A stretch of DNA of 64,000 nt from Meconema thalassinum (Eukaryota > Arthropoda > Insecta > Orthoptera > Tettigoniidae). The stretch spans positions 978,952,084 to 979,016,083 of the forward strand of contig OX336389.2 in NCBI GenBank assembly GCA_946902985.2, read 5' to 3'. Under the pieces are notes generated by a model, which worked only from the letters and a program-made list of their open reading frames with translations, did not search any database and had not been told where the DNA came from. The first letter of the stretch is position 1, and the number at the start of each line of letters is the position of its first letter. Positions 38,200 to 48,703 of this stretch are shown piece after piece. The position numbers and the translations under genes were made by a program.

Positions 38200-38484
38200 C
38201 ACGAAATGGAGGAGCTCTCACTCAGCCCTCTGTTCAACGACAATGGTTGTACAAATTCATCCCTGGCTTTCCGGAACGGCATCGTCCTCATCAAGACTCC
38301 CATCTGGACTCCTCCAAAGGCCAGGGTTCGATCTGTCCCTGTCGATAACTTCGTGGATGTACTGGACCTGCCTGGGAATGGTATCCTGGGTTCCTTCCTC
38401 CTCGTTCGCTGTTCTGGAAGCTCCACCATCATGCTGGTTCCAATAGATACATCACCCTCATACCATGATGGTATTAGCCCATGA
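38200..38484. CDS. GC-rich coding-like block of unknown strand
   Basis: A sharp rise in GC content with several open frames. Plus frame 38206-38484 is 92 codons with hydrophobic runs (GILGSFLLVRCSGSSTIMLV). Minus frame 38432-38199 is 77 codons and basic. A second minus frame is acidic, without a stop for about 60 codons (GTQDTIPRQVQYIHEVIDRD). Such a block in AT-rich surroundings may be an exon or an element fragment. I cannot choose strand or frame and name no function. Confidence 0.2.
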
Positions 38485-38558
38485 TGTTATTCTCAAACAT
38501 GGTGTAGAATAATCTGATCACGTGGGTGGTGAAATAAATCGTGTAGTAGTTCATTCTT

Positions 38559-38951
38559 TCACTTCAAAATCACAATGTTCGTTGAAAATGTTACAGGCTT
38601 TAATACAATTAATAACACAGCCTTTATTTCGTAGATATTGAAGAATACGTGATCAAGCACTGTTCTATGGTTCTTCACGTGTGCTGACGCCACTTTTATA
38701 TCACGTAGCATCCGTGAAATGTGCGTCGTTTTGTAATTGAAAAATTCACTGTGGCAATTCAAATATACTGTACATTCATAATCACAATTATTTAAAGTAG
38801 TTATAACACGTTTACCTCTATATTTTTCACCAGGCACTTGGCCCTCCACAAACACGTGGGTACAAAAATGTGGTGTTACGGTAATGTTAGAATTTTCACT
38901 ATACTTGCCAATTATATCACAATATGCTTCTTGTTGTTCACTGTGCATCAA
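38559..38951 (-). CDS. Unassigned 130-codon ORF, minus strand
   Basis: It starts MMHSEQQEAYCDIIGKYSEN and ends KPVTFSTNIVILK. Composition is protein-like, with six Cys/His-containing segments (e.g. TPHFCTHVF, NNCDYECTVYLNCHSEFF) and a hydrophobic C-terminal part (EIKAVLLIVL). No signal peptide at the start and no motif I recognise. Its 5' side carries a 163-bp duplication (38966-39260) that could be promoter-like. It may be a first exon or a standalone element gene. The length could still be chance. Confidence 0.3.
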   Translation of the reverse strand: MMHSEQQEAYCDIIGKYSENSNITVTPHFCTHVFVEGQVPGEKYRGKRVITTLNNCDYECTVYLNCHSEFFNYKTTHISRMLRDIKVASAHVKNHRTVLDHVFFNIYEIKAVLLIVLKPVTFSTNIVILK

Positions 38952-38965
38952 TAACAGTGATTTAC

Positions 38966-39260
38966 AGAATATTCGTGCCCGATGGCACCCGATGATAACT
39001 TCTACGCTAAACAGCGGATATTTTCTACGTCTGACACGACGGCTATAATTTCACGCCAACACAGGGCGGATTTTCCAGATATAGTGCGAATAATTCACTA
39101 TACAATTCTTACTTATCACTCGTATTGTAACGTATGCGTGCTCGATGGCAACAGATAACAATTTCCACGCTAAACAGCGGATATTTTCTACGTCTAACAA
39201 GACGGATGTAACTTCGCGCCTACACGGGGCGGATTCTCCAGACGTAGTGCAAGGCACAGG
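38966..39260. repeat. 163-bp direct duplication between divergent ORFs
   Basis: CGCTAAACAGCGG followed by ATATTTTCTACGTCT occurs at 39005 and again at 39168, 163 bp apart. The matching extends left to GTGCCCGATGGCA/GTGCTCGATGGCA and right to GGGCGGATT and TCCAGA. CGCT-AAAC-AGCG is itself an inverted repeat. The duplicate lies just upstream of the minus-strand ORF at 38951-38559 and overlaps a plus-strand frame (39145-39459). Confidence 0.75.
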
Positions 39261-39740
39261 GTTACTCGAGGAAGTAGGTCGTCAAACCGAAGTCGTTGAG
39301 CGACTACTTACGTTCCTGTTTGCGTATCTGCAAGGGTATTACCTTACCTTAAGCGAAAATAATATTCTCCAAAATGTTTTAATAATGCTGCATGACGAAA
39401 TGGAATATTCTGAGTCTTGTGGAAAGATAACATTAATTAATAAGACCTCAGATAATTAATTAGCAGACTTCACCAAAGTCAAAAGCGCGATTCTCCGCTA
39501 CTTCAAAGAGTATAGCGTGAGCTCTCAGCTCCACGTGGCGTTCTGGGTGTGTTCAAAGGTACTACATCCCATCATAAATGTGCTGTTATAAAAAATATCA
39601 CATGAACCATAGCTCAGCGGGTTCAATATTTAGTATCAAATGGTTTATAGAAACGGCAGAAAACGCTAATGAAATGGTTTATTGCAAGACAAAATATTGT
39701 GGAGATATACTAAACCAGTTGTAAACCACGCATAATTGTT
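39261..39740. other. No gene recognised
   Basis: A plus frame ends at 39459 without a recognisable domain. The rest is AT-rich. Confidence 0.4.
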
Positions 39741-39744
39741 CGGC

Positions 39745-40150
39745 ATCTATGGCGTACTGGTAGCGACCTGGACTCATAGTCTGGAGGTTTGTGGATCAAA
39801 TCCCAGCAGATTCGAATTTTTTTACTTCGTTTTCTTTGTATTTATTGGTTTGTAACTACTCATTTTTTATTTTTTATTTTTAGTCGTTTACCCTCCAGGT
39901 TGGTGGAACCCACGGACTCAGCGAGGGAACTCACCACTACCGCCTCTACGGGCAGTGTCCTAGAGCGGGGAACATCGAATCGGAAAGGAATACAACTGGT
40001 GAGGTGGGATTGGCACCTCGCCCAGGCGGCCTCACCTGCAAAGCGAACAGGGGCCTCATGAGGGAAGGTAAGGGATGGTTAGGATGGATAGGCAAGGAAG
40101 AGGGAAGGAGGCGGCCGTGGCTTTGAAGAAGCTACTGTCCCCGATAATCC
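39745..40150 (+). mobile_element. Probable SINE or composite retroposed repeat
   Basis: A tRNA-like head (TGGCGTACTGGTAGCG, then GTGGATCAAATCCC as a B-box variant at about 39790-39803) is followed by a T-rich spacer. Next comes a GC-rich block from about 39884 (CGTTTACCCTCCAGG, ACTCAGCGAGGGA, CCTCGCCCAGGCGGCCTCA), then GGCGGCCGTGGCTTTGAA at about 40110. The GC-rich block does not look coding and its style is that of a high-copy insect repeat. Ends are not fixed. Confidence 0.5.
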
Positions 40151-40269
40151 GAATAGTAGGCTGTCAGAAATCCGCCCCCTCAATCGGATTGCCAATAATC
40201 AATCGCACCGGCACAGCTACATCAATGAAAATGGCACTGACAGATACTACCGAGATTAGAGCACAGTAG

Positions 40270-42540
40270 TTAACATGAAATTATTGTGGAACACACCAAA
40301 ATATACGGGGGTTCATACTTACCTTTTACTTACCTATTCAAATTAATCTCGGGTCTGGGTTTTCAACTGGATCACTTAATAGTATGCCCTCACAATAACC
40401 TCCACCTCGATATTTAAAATGAACCAAGTCGAAAACAAGAAAATTTAAACTGCACAATAATTTATTTCACATAAAGAAAAATAATTTAACAAAATTTAAC
40501 AACAAAATATACGTGGCAATCAGAAGCCATTGTCAATGCAATCATGTCCTCCTGTAGGACTTGTATACTTCACATACAAAAATTCAGCTTTCTCTAGCTC
40601 AAAAGCACGTAATAATAACAACAATGCACATTGGAATGGATAAGGGAGCTGGGACGAGACATATAGCATTTGTTTCCTTGTTTATGAACTTCACATTTTA
40701 TTTATAACCGCAAGGCTGCTATGTAGATGACCTTGGCCTCTATCATACAGTTATCTGGCCACCTGCGATACACCCTGCACCGTGTCGCATGCTTGCTTCG
40801 TCAAATGGACACACCTGTCCATCCAATGTTAGCATATGCTAGTTACCTCAGAGCCTAGCTCCTTTTCAAAACACTTTAAATATTCACATCTCAACTCAAA
40901 TATTATCACGCAAATCTTTTAAATGCTCCGTTCAAATATCAATGGATTACTCTAATAATCCCAAATCTTGTTTAATTGTATATTTCAAGTGTTGAACTAG
41001 CGTTGTTTAGAGTATAATAACGAAAACGCTTAATGTTTATAACAAAAAGTTCATTAATTATTTACAACATTTTAAATTGTTTATAACATTGTCAAACGAC
41101 AATTGAAAAATTTATACAAGCCTCTATTAATCCCGTTCGTTTCAAATTATTATTAAAGATATTTATATAGTTATTTACATTATTTATATTATTTATATTA
41201 GAAATACATTAAACCACACGTTTATCCGGTTGATAATTACTTAAATCGTGGTGATATAATCGACCAATGAAGGTTAGTTATATTTAAATTTTATATTCAG
41301 GTTTAATAAGATTTAATAATTATTATTATTTGTGACGGTAACCTCCATTCAAAATCGTTATCTCAAATTATTTAAACACTCTTGTTAATTTTAACAGTTA
41401 CTTCACATGAATAATTTTCAATGGACCTGAACAATACACTCAGCGGAAAAATACCTCGCTCAAAACGCACAAAATTGCACCAAAAATTGGCCCATAATTC
41501 ATCATATATCTCATTATATATGGCATCAAAATCTTCCACAATACACACAAAAAACCTCCACTTATAAATTCATCATCTTCATCAATATTACTGTGGGAAC
41601 CTCCTTCACTTATTACAGGGCATTATTCATCAGCGACTTTTACACGTCCACTGAACTAACGATTATACATCCATGGTTCCTCTTTAAAAATTCTTATATT
41701 CATCAATTGTATCGAAAACTGTTATTATATTTAACCTTCGTGGGTTTCATTCATGAAGCGATATGAAGTAAAAATTTGCCAGTCACAAATAAATTTAATA
41801 GCAAATACGATTAGACACGCCTCCCTGGTCTATCAAAATTGAGATTAATATCATCAAAGTATCGCAGTATAAAAATACTATCTTCAATCAAAGTTCATCT
41901 AAACTGCATAAATGGTCGAATAGAATACAATTAGACTGTGGACTGCCAACATTATTGTTCCAATCTACAATTGAGAAAAACTCCTATCAAATGTTCATTA
42001 CTATAGTGTACTCAATAAATCGTACTCAAAGTTCATATTTCATAAAATTGTCTATAATGCAATGGTATTTCAGAATTGACGATAAATGTCTATGTTGCAA
42101 TCATGTTCATAAAACGACTAGTATTTCCAAGATCGTCGATAAAGTAGTAGATTTTAACGCTCTATAATCTTTTAATCATTCTTCTTTCTTGAGGATGACA
42201 GAAAATTGGTCAAAGTAATTTACTGAATAGAATTACTTTAATAAAATGACACGCTGTCTGAATTCTAAATTTGCCATAGAAAATCGTTAACTTTACAGTC
42301 AAATCGTGACTACAAAAATATGCAAATTACTGAAAGAATATATATATTATCAGTCTCAACTGATCCAAAATTATATAAATATGCCAATGACATAATAATG
42401 TCTCAATAAATCGTAGAAAAAGGCATAAATCAGCAAAGTGTACAGAGTACAGAAATATCAAGCAAGAATATGGGGCAAAATATATGGGACAGAAAATATG
42501 GGAAAAATGGTTGCTCAGATATCGCTAAATGGCTCAAATA
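40270..42540. other. AT-rich, nothing recognised
   Basis: Long runs of A/T words, a few ATTATTATT stretches near 41160-41210 and 41320, and no frame above 70 codons of sensible composition. Confidence 0.5.
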
Positions 42541-42542
42541 AA

Positions 42543-42888
42543 TCAAGAAACATTCACGACTACCTTATCTGTTGATTGAAGTTCTAGAGGAAAATTTCCA
42601 AAGAAAACTGCTGTTGGTTCCATTTCACCACCGTAAAGATGTGCTCCGACTTCGAACCTGGAACCTGCGCCCTCGGAGAATAGAACAGTTTCCTCCTCCG
42701 GAAAATTGCACTGCTCCGTGTAGACGATAGACATCCTTCTGGCAAAACTCTTCTGTGTGAGCCGGGTCCACCCTGGCCTCTCTTGAAAGTTCCCTGAAGT
42801 TCTGGTAGAAATTCGCCATGAAGTTTATTGCAATTATTTCCGCAGAAATGTTCATAATTGTGGAGTATGAAGATATTTCCACTGCCAT
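42543..42888 (-). pseudogene. Unassigned coding-like frames, probably one frameshifted ORF
   Basis: One minus frame starts at 42888 (MAVEISSYSTIMNISAEI) and a second, overlapping frame ends at 42543. The second carries a stretch of normal composition (PEEETVLFSEGAGSRFEVGA, then LYGGEMEPTAVFFGNFPLEL). The most protein-like reading passes from the first to the second near 42785, implying one indel. I recognise no family. Confidence 0.25.
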
Positions 42889-43028
42889 TTGATGTAATTC
42901 AGCGATGGATTACGATGCATGAGTGTAGTTGGATGTTCACTACATGCTCGCTTTTGTAGAATGACGATTAACGAAGCTCCATGCTGCTATTTCACTCCAT
43001 TGATGTATGTCCCAATTGCATTAAAGTT

Positions 43029-43304
43029 TTAGTCTTCCATCTCCACTTCCGTTATAATAATAGTCGAAAGTACTTCCAGATTATATAGTTCCATTGTAGA
43101 ATGAAGCGTTGTATCACCAAATGTAATCTTCAGTATCACGGTTGCAATACATGTGTCAGCCGTAGCGTAGAATGTGGTAATATAAAAGTGCTTCTCAGGA
43201 GTCGAGAAAATCACTTTTGTCTGCAGTCTTAAAATGCGAATATCTTCCAAAGTATACTCGTGAAAATGTTCAACTTTCGTACACGCCTCAATATTGTAAT
43301 GCAC
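43029..43304 (-). CDS. Unassigned 91-codon ORF, minus strand
   Basis: It starts MHYNIEACTKVEHFHEYTLE and ends with TEVEMED. Alternating hydrophobic and polar residues in the middle suggest beta strands (KHFYITTFYATADTCIATVI). It lies upstream of the frames at 42888-42543 on the same strand, 140 bases apart, so the two might belong together. No domain is recognised. Confidence 0.25.
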   Translation of the reverse strand: MHYNIEACTKVEHFHEYTLEDIRILRLQTKVIFSTPEKHFYITTFYATADTCIATVILKITFGDTTLHSTMELYNLEVLSTIIITEVEMED

Positions 43305-44067
43305 AATTGAATTAGCATAAATGCAGTAGCTAACTCTTGATAGATAATCTTGTAGACTCGTTTATGTGTGCGCTCCAACTTCGCCTAGTTTTAGTAACCG
43401 TAAAATTGCACTGCTGCACACTCAGTGCTTGTTCGATGCTGTGGGCTCTACCACACTTGCTAATGACGACTTGCTTCACTTAAGAACTCGAAGTCTGACA
43501 ATATGAGAATCAGAAAAATGAGCCATGAGCGCTTCCTCTCTGCTGTGCAAGGCCTTTTATCAACTTCTTAAGGGGCGTATCCATCCCTACCATAGCTTGT
43601 TCCTCCGTCATTGCTAGAAGTTCTAACTTTGGCTATACTTGACCGATTTTCAAATTTCAAAAACTCATAATTAATTTCTTCAAAATTCCAAATCAATGCC
43701 ATAACCAAAAATAGATTTCCACAATTCTGCATGCCAAAAGTAATTAAATATGGTAATTTCAGTAATCTCCGTCTCCCTCCAAGCTATCATTCATTGGTTC
43801 GAGCCTCTCCTCCAATAGCGTAACTTCTTCCTCAGCACAATTCCTTGCTTCCCTGCGACTGCGTCGTAAATCTCAGATCCTTCTCGAACAAAATCATGAC
43901 GTCACCAAGAATCTCAGCTCATCCAGCCTACTTGCATGAAGTCTGCGTCATCCGTGCCTACGTCATGAATATACACGTCACAACTATGACGGCCATAACT
44001 TTATTCACATATGCCAATACAGCCACCGTGGTCTCAGTATAATTCAATTTACGGGGGCAGTACCATC
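43305..44067. other. No gene recognised
   Basis: Ordinary sequence with one 65-codon plus frame (43845-44042) that shows no domain. Confidence 0.4.
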
Positions 44068-44288
44068 CCGGCATTTGCCCGAAGACGAAGTGGGAAACCA
44101 CGGAAAACCACTTCGAGGATGGCTGAGGGGGAATCGAACCCCCTCTACTCATTTGGGCCACCCGAGGCTGAGTAGACCCCGTTCCAGTCCTCGTACCACT
44201 TTTCAAATTTCGTGGCAGAGCCGGGAATCGAACCCAGGACCTCCGGGGCGGCAGCTAACCATGCTGACCGCTACGCTACGGAGGCGAC
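44068..44288 (-). mobile_element. SINE-B copy 1, tRNA-derived
   Basis: Read on the minus strand from 44288: CGCCTCCGTAGCGTAGCGG (A-box region), ATGGTTAGCTGCCGCC, then GGGTTCGATTCCCGGC (B box). The body contains the central GTGGTTTTCCGTGGTTTCCC core and ends GGCAAATGCCGG. It is nearly identical to 48263-48479, so both are recent. No long A tail is seen. Confidence 0.9.
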
Positions 44289-44634
44289 TGTAACTACTCA
44301 TACGTTATAATATTAAGCATATTTATTGTGTATTTGCAATCAAAAAATTATATATATATGTCGTAGTCAGATAGTGAAATCCGTCATTTCATGAAGATCC
44401 TAGGCACTTCATGAAAAGCCGGCATATGATGTAAATCGGGATAGTTACACCATCTGACGCGTTTCTTCATGTAGTGACGGACCGATTTAGGCAGATGGTG
44501 AAAGAAATGATTTTACGTTATCAGCCGAGGCACTTCATAAAAATCCGGTGTTTGTTGATTCGGCACTTCATGAAATGACTGACGCAATAAAGCCGTACAT
44601 TAATTCTATTAATTGTTCTATTCCAAGAAATATA

Positions 44635-45613
44635 CGAGGGTTGGGGCAAAAGTCATGGCAACTTTTTCTATTCATGAAGATACCAGTCCGGTTGGAAACT
44701 GTGACATATATAGACGAAAGGACAAGGTTTGAACAATGAATAGCACTGAAATATCGTAACACACTAATTTAATTTATTAGACTAAGGTAGTATACAGGGC
44801 AATATGGCCTTCACGGTGCAAAAGAATGACAACACAGTACACATACAGTCGACATGACAAACCTGGGCCTAAAGACCCTCAAAGTAGTCCCCTGCTACTG
44901 TCACCACACGCTGCCAACGATGTGGGAGGCGCTGAATACCATCTGCTTCAGCATTTGCCGCACCATGTGTGAATCGGGTCACCTGTTGGCGCACAGCATT
45001 AGCAATGTCCTCTCGTGTTGCAAACCGCCTACCACGTAGTGGTTCCTTAATCTTTCGTACCCACCGCGATGCGATTTTGCGTAGTTGCAGCTCATTACGC
45101 AAGATACTGTGACGGTGCGTTTCTCGATGCCACTTGCCCTCTCTAATCCCAGTAGCGTCCATCGTCTGTCTTCATCCAGGAGCTGCTCGATGACGGCACG
45201 TGCCACGTCGGTCCGCACACTGACAGGTCGTCCCGAACGTTGCTCATCACTGGTTGGCACACGTCCTTCGCTGAAACTTTCCTACCCACCGTGCTATTGT
45301 ACGGTGTGGTAGGGCATTATACCCAAGGGCTTCCACTAATTCACTGTGACATTCCATCGCATTTCTCCCTCGGTGAACGGCTATTTTGATGTAAGCGCGC
45401 TGCTCAACACGGGTTAATTCCATCTGGCACGACACTCACCAACTGACCGATTTCACAGCCCTCGCTCCGCTACTACCAGCTATCACAGAGCCATCTGTTG
45501 TTCTTCTTACACACTATGCTTGCAGAACGTCCACACGACACACATACGTTTGTGTTCCGTTCACATTTCTACAAGACAAAAAATAGTTGCCATGACTTTT
45601 GCCCCAACCCTCG
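44635..45613 (-). mobile_element. Mariner element, internally deleted
   Basis: The 29-bp terminal repeats start CGAGGGTTGGGGCAAAAGTC and are identical at both ends. TA flanks both sides (44633-44634, 45614-45615), the mariner target duplication. Length is 979 bp against about 1.3 kb for a full mariner. The transposase reads on the minus strand. Confidence 0.96.
44869..45435 (-). pseudogene. Mariner transposase remnant lacking the catalytic core
   Basis: Three minus-strand pieces follow the family order. First is an N-terminal helix-turn-helix (MELTRVEQRAYIKIAVHRGR ... RTIARWVGKF, 45435-45265). Second is the second DNA-binding part after a frameshift (SEGRVPTSDEQRSGRP, then LLGLERASGIEKRTV). 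Third, after another shift, is LRNELQLRKIASRWV joined almost directly to the C-terminal tail (EPLRGRRFATREDIANAV ... GIQRLPHRWQRVV ... GDYFEGL, stop at 44869). The entire DD34D catalytic region expected between SRWV and EPLRGRRF is gone. It could still be mobilised in trans through its intact ends. Confidence 0.93.
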
Positions 45614-45689
45614 TATTAAAGCTTGTTTATTACAGTTTTCGAAATTAATGTTCATATAAAAACCTAAGGCTTATGAGATCACCTTTTGT

Positions 45690-47045
45690 AAATGTGTCTG
45701 TGTGTGCGTGTGTGATTCGTGTGTGTGTGTGTGTCCCTCACTAATAAAATATAAACGGCTGGAGTGATTTCAATGACACTCGGTAACTTCATAGCACTAT
45801 TCCGGACGACCCCGACCGTGATCTTCAAATTTTGTTACGTCTCACCAATTTAACATGCCGGCTGTAAGAAATATTTCATCAGCTTTCAATATCTCCGAAA
45901 CTATTACCGATATCACCCTGGAAGTTTGTACGGTGATAAAGGGAACTACTAGAAGTTCACCTGTGTGACGTTTGTAAACATGGTAACTACAAAACCAACA
46001 TGATGGCCTAACGAAGTTGCGTCATTTAAATACACGTTTCATGCGATTTAACCAACCAAACGCAATGAAACTTGGTACAGTATATGTTTATACACATTGT
46101 AATGTACCGACATCTAACTTTGTTCAATTGTTTGCATATCCTCAATATGGCGGCTGTGCGAAATATTTCACCAACATTCTATATCTCTGAAACTATTACC
46201 GGTATCACCCTGAAATTTTTTACGGAGATAAAAGGCACTACTGGAAGTTCATCTATGAGACTTTCAAAAATCGGTTAACTACAAAACGAACATGGCGGCC
46301 AAGCGAATTTGAAAGTTTCAAATAGACTTTTCTCGCGATTTAATGATCCAAACGCAATGACACTTTGTACAGAAAATGTTTATACACATTATAATGCTCT
46401 GGTATCTAATTTAGAACAATTGTTTACATACCTCATGATGGCGGCTGTGGGAATTTTAAAATTATGTTTTTATTTCTTGTGTCGTAATCATGCGATCGAA
46501 GTGAAAGTTTGAATAAAGAACCTACACAATAATTTTCCTTTAATGGTACATGACTCTATGGCCTTTACATGTAACAGTCCAACATGGCGACCATCCGAAA
46601 TATTTAGACGGTTCTCAATATCTTCGAATCTATTACAGTAATCAAACGGATTTTTTTAATGTTCATAGGGGCTATGAACATAAGTTCACCTATAGGACTG
46701 TCAATGACCTGGTGATCACAAATCCAACATGGCGGTGACGCGAAATATAAATATTCACATGGACGTTTCTCGCAATATAACCATCCGAGTGCAGTGAAAC
46801 GTGGTACAGTAAATCCTTATATAAATGTTAAACCACTGGCATCTAATGTATTTCAATTGTTTCCATAACCACAAGATGGCAGCAGTGCGAAATTTCAAAA
46901 TCTCGTTTTTACTTCTTGTGTCCTAATCATGCGATTGAAGTTTGAATACTACACGTAGGCTACACAATAATATTCATGTAACTTAACAGTACACAACTCG
47001 AAGACCTACATAGGCTATATAAAAATCCAACATGGTGACCATCTG
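45690..47045 (+). repeat. ~146-bp tandem array with ATGGCGGC core, inverted copy of 25390-26300
   Basis: The array starts at a (GT)n microsatellite (about 45698-45745) and a conserved edge (GGCTGGAGTGATTTCAATGA). ATGGCGGC-like cores are at 45855, 46003, 46147, 46292, 46438, 46584, 46729, 46877 and 47032. Intervals are 148, 144, 145, 146, 146, 145, 148 and 155. Neighbouring units differ and alternate units are closer, as in the inverted array. No coding frame is conserved between units. Confidence 0.88.
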
Positions 47046-47207
47046 AAATATTTAGTCGGTTCTCAATATCTACGAATCTATTACAGCAATCAAACTGAAA
47101 TTTTGTATGTTGATAGTGGCAATTAACATAAGTAGGATATATGAAAATAGGCTTTAGTTCTTCACGGAACTACTTGTTATTTTTACATTTTTTATTTGTA
47201 CAGTATT

Positions 47208-47534
47208 AAGCCTCCGTGGCTTAGGCGGCAGCACGCCGGCCTCTCACCGCTGGGTCCGTGGTTCAAATCCCGGTCACTCCATGTGAGATCTGTGCTGGAC
47301 TAAACGGAGGCAGACAGGTTTTTCTCCGGGTACTCCGGTTTTCCCTGTCAAAATTTCAGTCCAGCAACACTCTCCACTATCATTTCATTTCATCTGTCAT
47401 TCATTTAATCATTGCCCCAGAGGAGTGCGTCAGGCCTCGGCAGCCGGCACAGTTCATATCCTCACCGCTAGATGGGGGCTTCATTCATTCCATTCCTGAC
47501 CCGGTTGGAGACTGGAAGCAGGCTGTGGATTTTC
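47208..47534 (+). mobile_element. SINE-A copy 2, with 14-bp target duplication
   Basis: The head begins CCTCCGTGGCTTAGGCGG. A B box GGTTCAAATCCC lies at about 47262 and the body matches 12568-12244 closely. ATTTGTACAGTATT is present on both sides (47194-47207 and 47535-47548). The insertion lies just right of the 146-bp array and within the inverted-repeat nest. Confidence 0.95.
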
Positions 47535-47755
47535 ATTTGTACAGTATTTTTTTCTAATCTGTAATGCATTCTTTCATAATTTCTTTAGTAGTTTTTATTT
47601 TTGTTCTTCAATCGTGTATTCTCTTTTCTCTCCTTCCTTCATTGTTGCTAGTTGTATTTTTGAACTTGATATGTCAAGAAGAAACATAATTGGGCTTATG
47701 TCTGTGCACCTTATTATTGTTAAATAAATAATAATTAATAAATAAATAAATGAAT

Positions 47756-47880
47756 ACAAACCGGCATTTGCCTGGAGGAGAAGGAGGAAACCACGGAAAA
47801 CCACTTCCAAGATGGCTAAGGTAGGACTGGAACCCACCTCTTCTCAGTTTTGCCTCCCGAGGCTGAGTGTTCCTCAATTC
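47756..47880 (-). mobile_element. SINE fragment with the shared central core
   Basis: On the minus strand it carries GTGGTTTTCCGTGGTTTCCT and GGCAAATGCCGG, the same core and end as SINE-B, but its tRNA-like part (GGTGGGTTCCAGTCC) is diverged. It is an older or different subfamily. Ends are approximate. Confidence 0.65.
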
Positions 47881-48262
47881 AACCCTCAGACCATAATTAA
47901 GTTCCTATCCCTGGTAACCATAGTTGATATCATGAGTCTACTTAACGAGTACTGTATATGCTGGTTTGAATCCCGTGGCTGACTGTGGCGTTTTACCCAA
48001 GTTCTTTCCACACACTTTTTATTTCAAGTCTCGAGATACCTTCCCAAATTATTTACCCATTACAGCTACACACACTACTTCAGTCATCACGCAAGCACAG
48101 GATATCAGAAAACATCCACTCAAATACACTGGGCTGATGACCAAGATGTCCCTAGCGCTTAAAATAAATATACAAGAAAACAACTATAAAACAAGGCAAC
48201 AACTGAACTATATTAAAATGTGCAGATTGAACAAAAAAAATACTGAAATAGTTACTTGGCAA

Positions 48263-48479
48263 AATTTGCCCGAAGACGAAGTGGGAAACCACGGAAAACC
48301 ACTTCGAGGATGGCTGAGGGGGATTCGAACCCCCTCTACTCATTTGGGCCACCCGAGGCTGAGTAGACCCCGTTCCAGTCCTCCTACCAGTTTTCAAATT
48401 TCGTGGCAGAGCCGGGAATCGAACCCAGGACCTCCGGGGCGGGAGCTAACCATGCTGACCGCTACGCTACGGAGGCGAC
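48263..48479 (-). mobile_element. SINE-B copy 2, tRNA-derived
   Basis: Nearly identical to 44068-44288 in the same orientation, including the B box GGGTTCGATTCCCGGC and the central core. Its tail side starts at AATTTGCCCGAAG. It lies just inside the right inverted-repeat arm at 48627. Confidence 0.9.
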
Positions 48480-48703
48480 TTATTACACTATGTGACGGCG
48501 AAATTTAGCCATTTCATGAAACCACGCGTCAGATAGTGCAACTGTACCTTTTTGCACCATATGCCGGCTCTTCATGAAGTGCCTAGGATTTTCATGAAAT
48601 GACTGATTTCACTATCTGACTACGACATATATACTTAAAACACCATATACTTCAACACTCGACCACAGCGGTTAAAATTCGTTGTCCTTGATCCACGGTA
48701 GAG

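Larger units (their letters stand above)
44359..48627. mobile_element. Candidate DNA transposon nest bounded by long inverted repeats
   Basis: TGTCGTAGTCAGATAGTGAA at 44359 and its inverse ending at 48627 open an inverted repeat. It stays similar for about 75 bp at roughly 93% and then more loosely to about 130 bp. TATATA flanks both outer ends. Both arms hold repeated TTCATGAA palindromes and CAGATRGTG words, as in subterminal transposase-binding arrays. Between the arms lie a mariner, a 146-bp array and SINEs. The left arm alone (44359-44580) also ends in a similar inverted word, so two separate MITE copies in opposite orientation are an alternative. No transposase of its own is seen. Confidence 0.5.
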
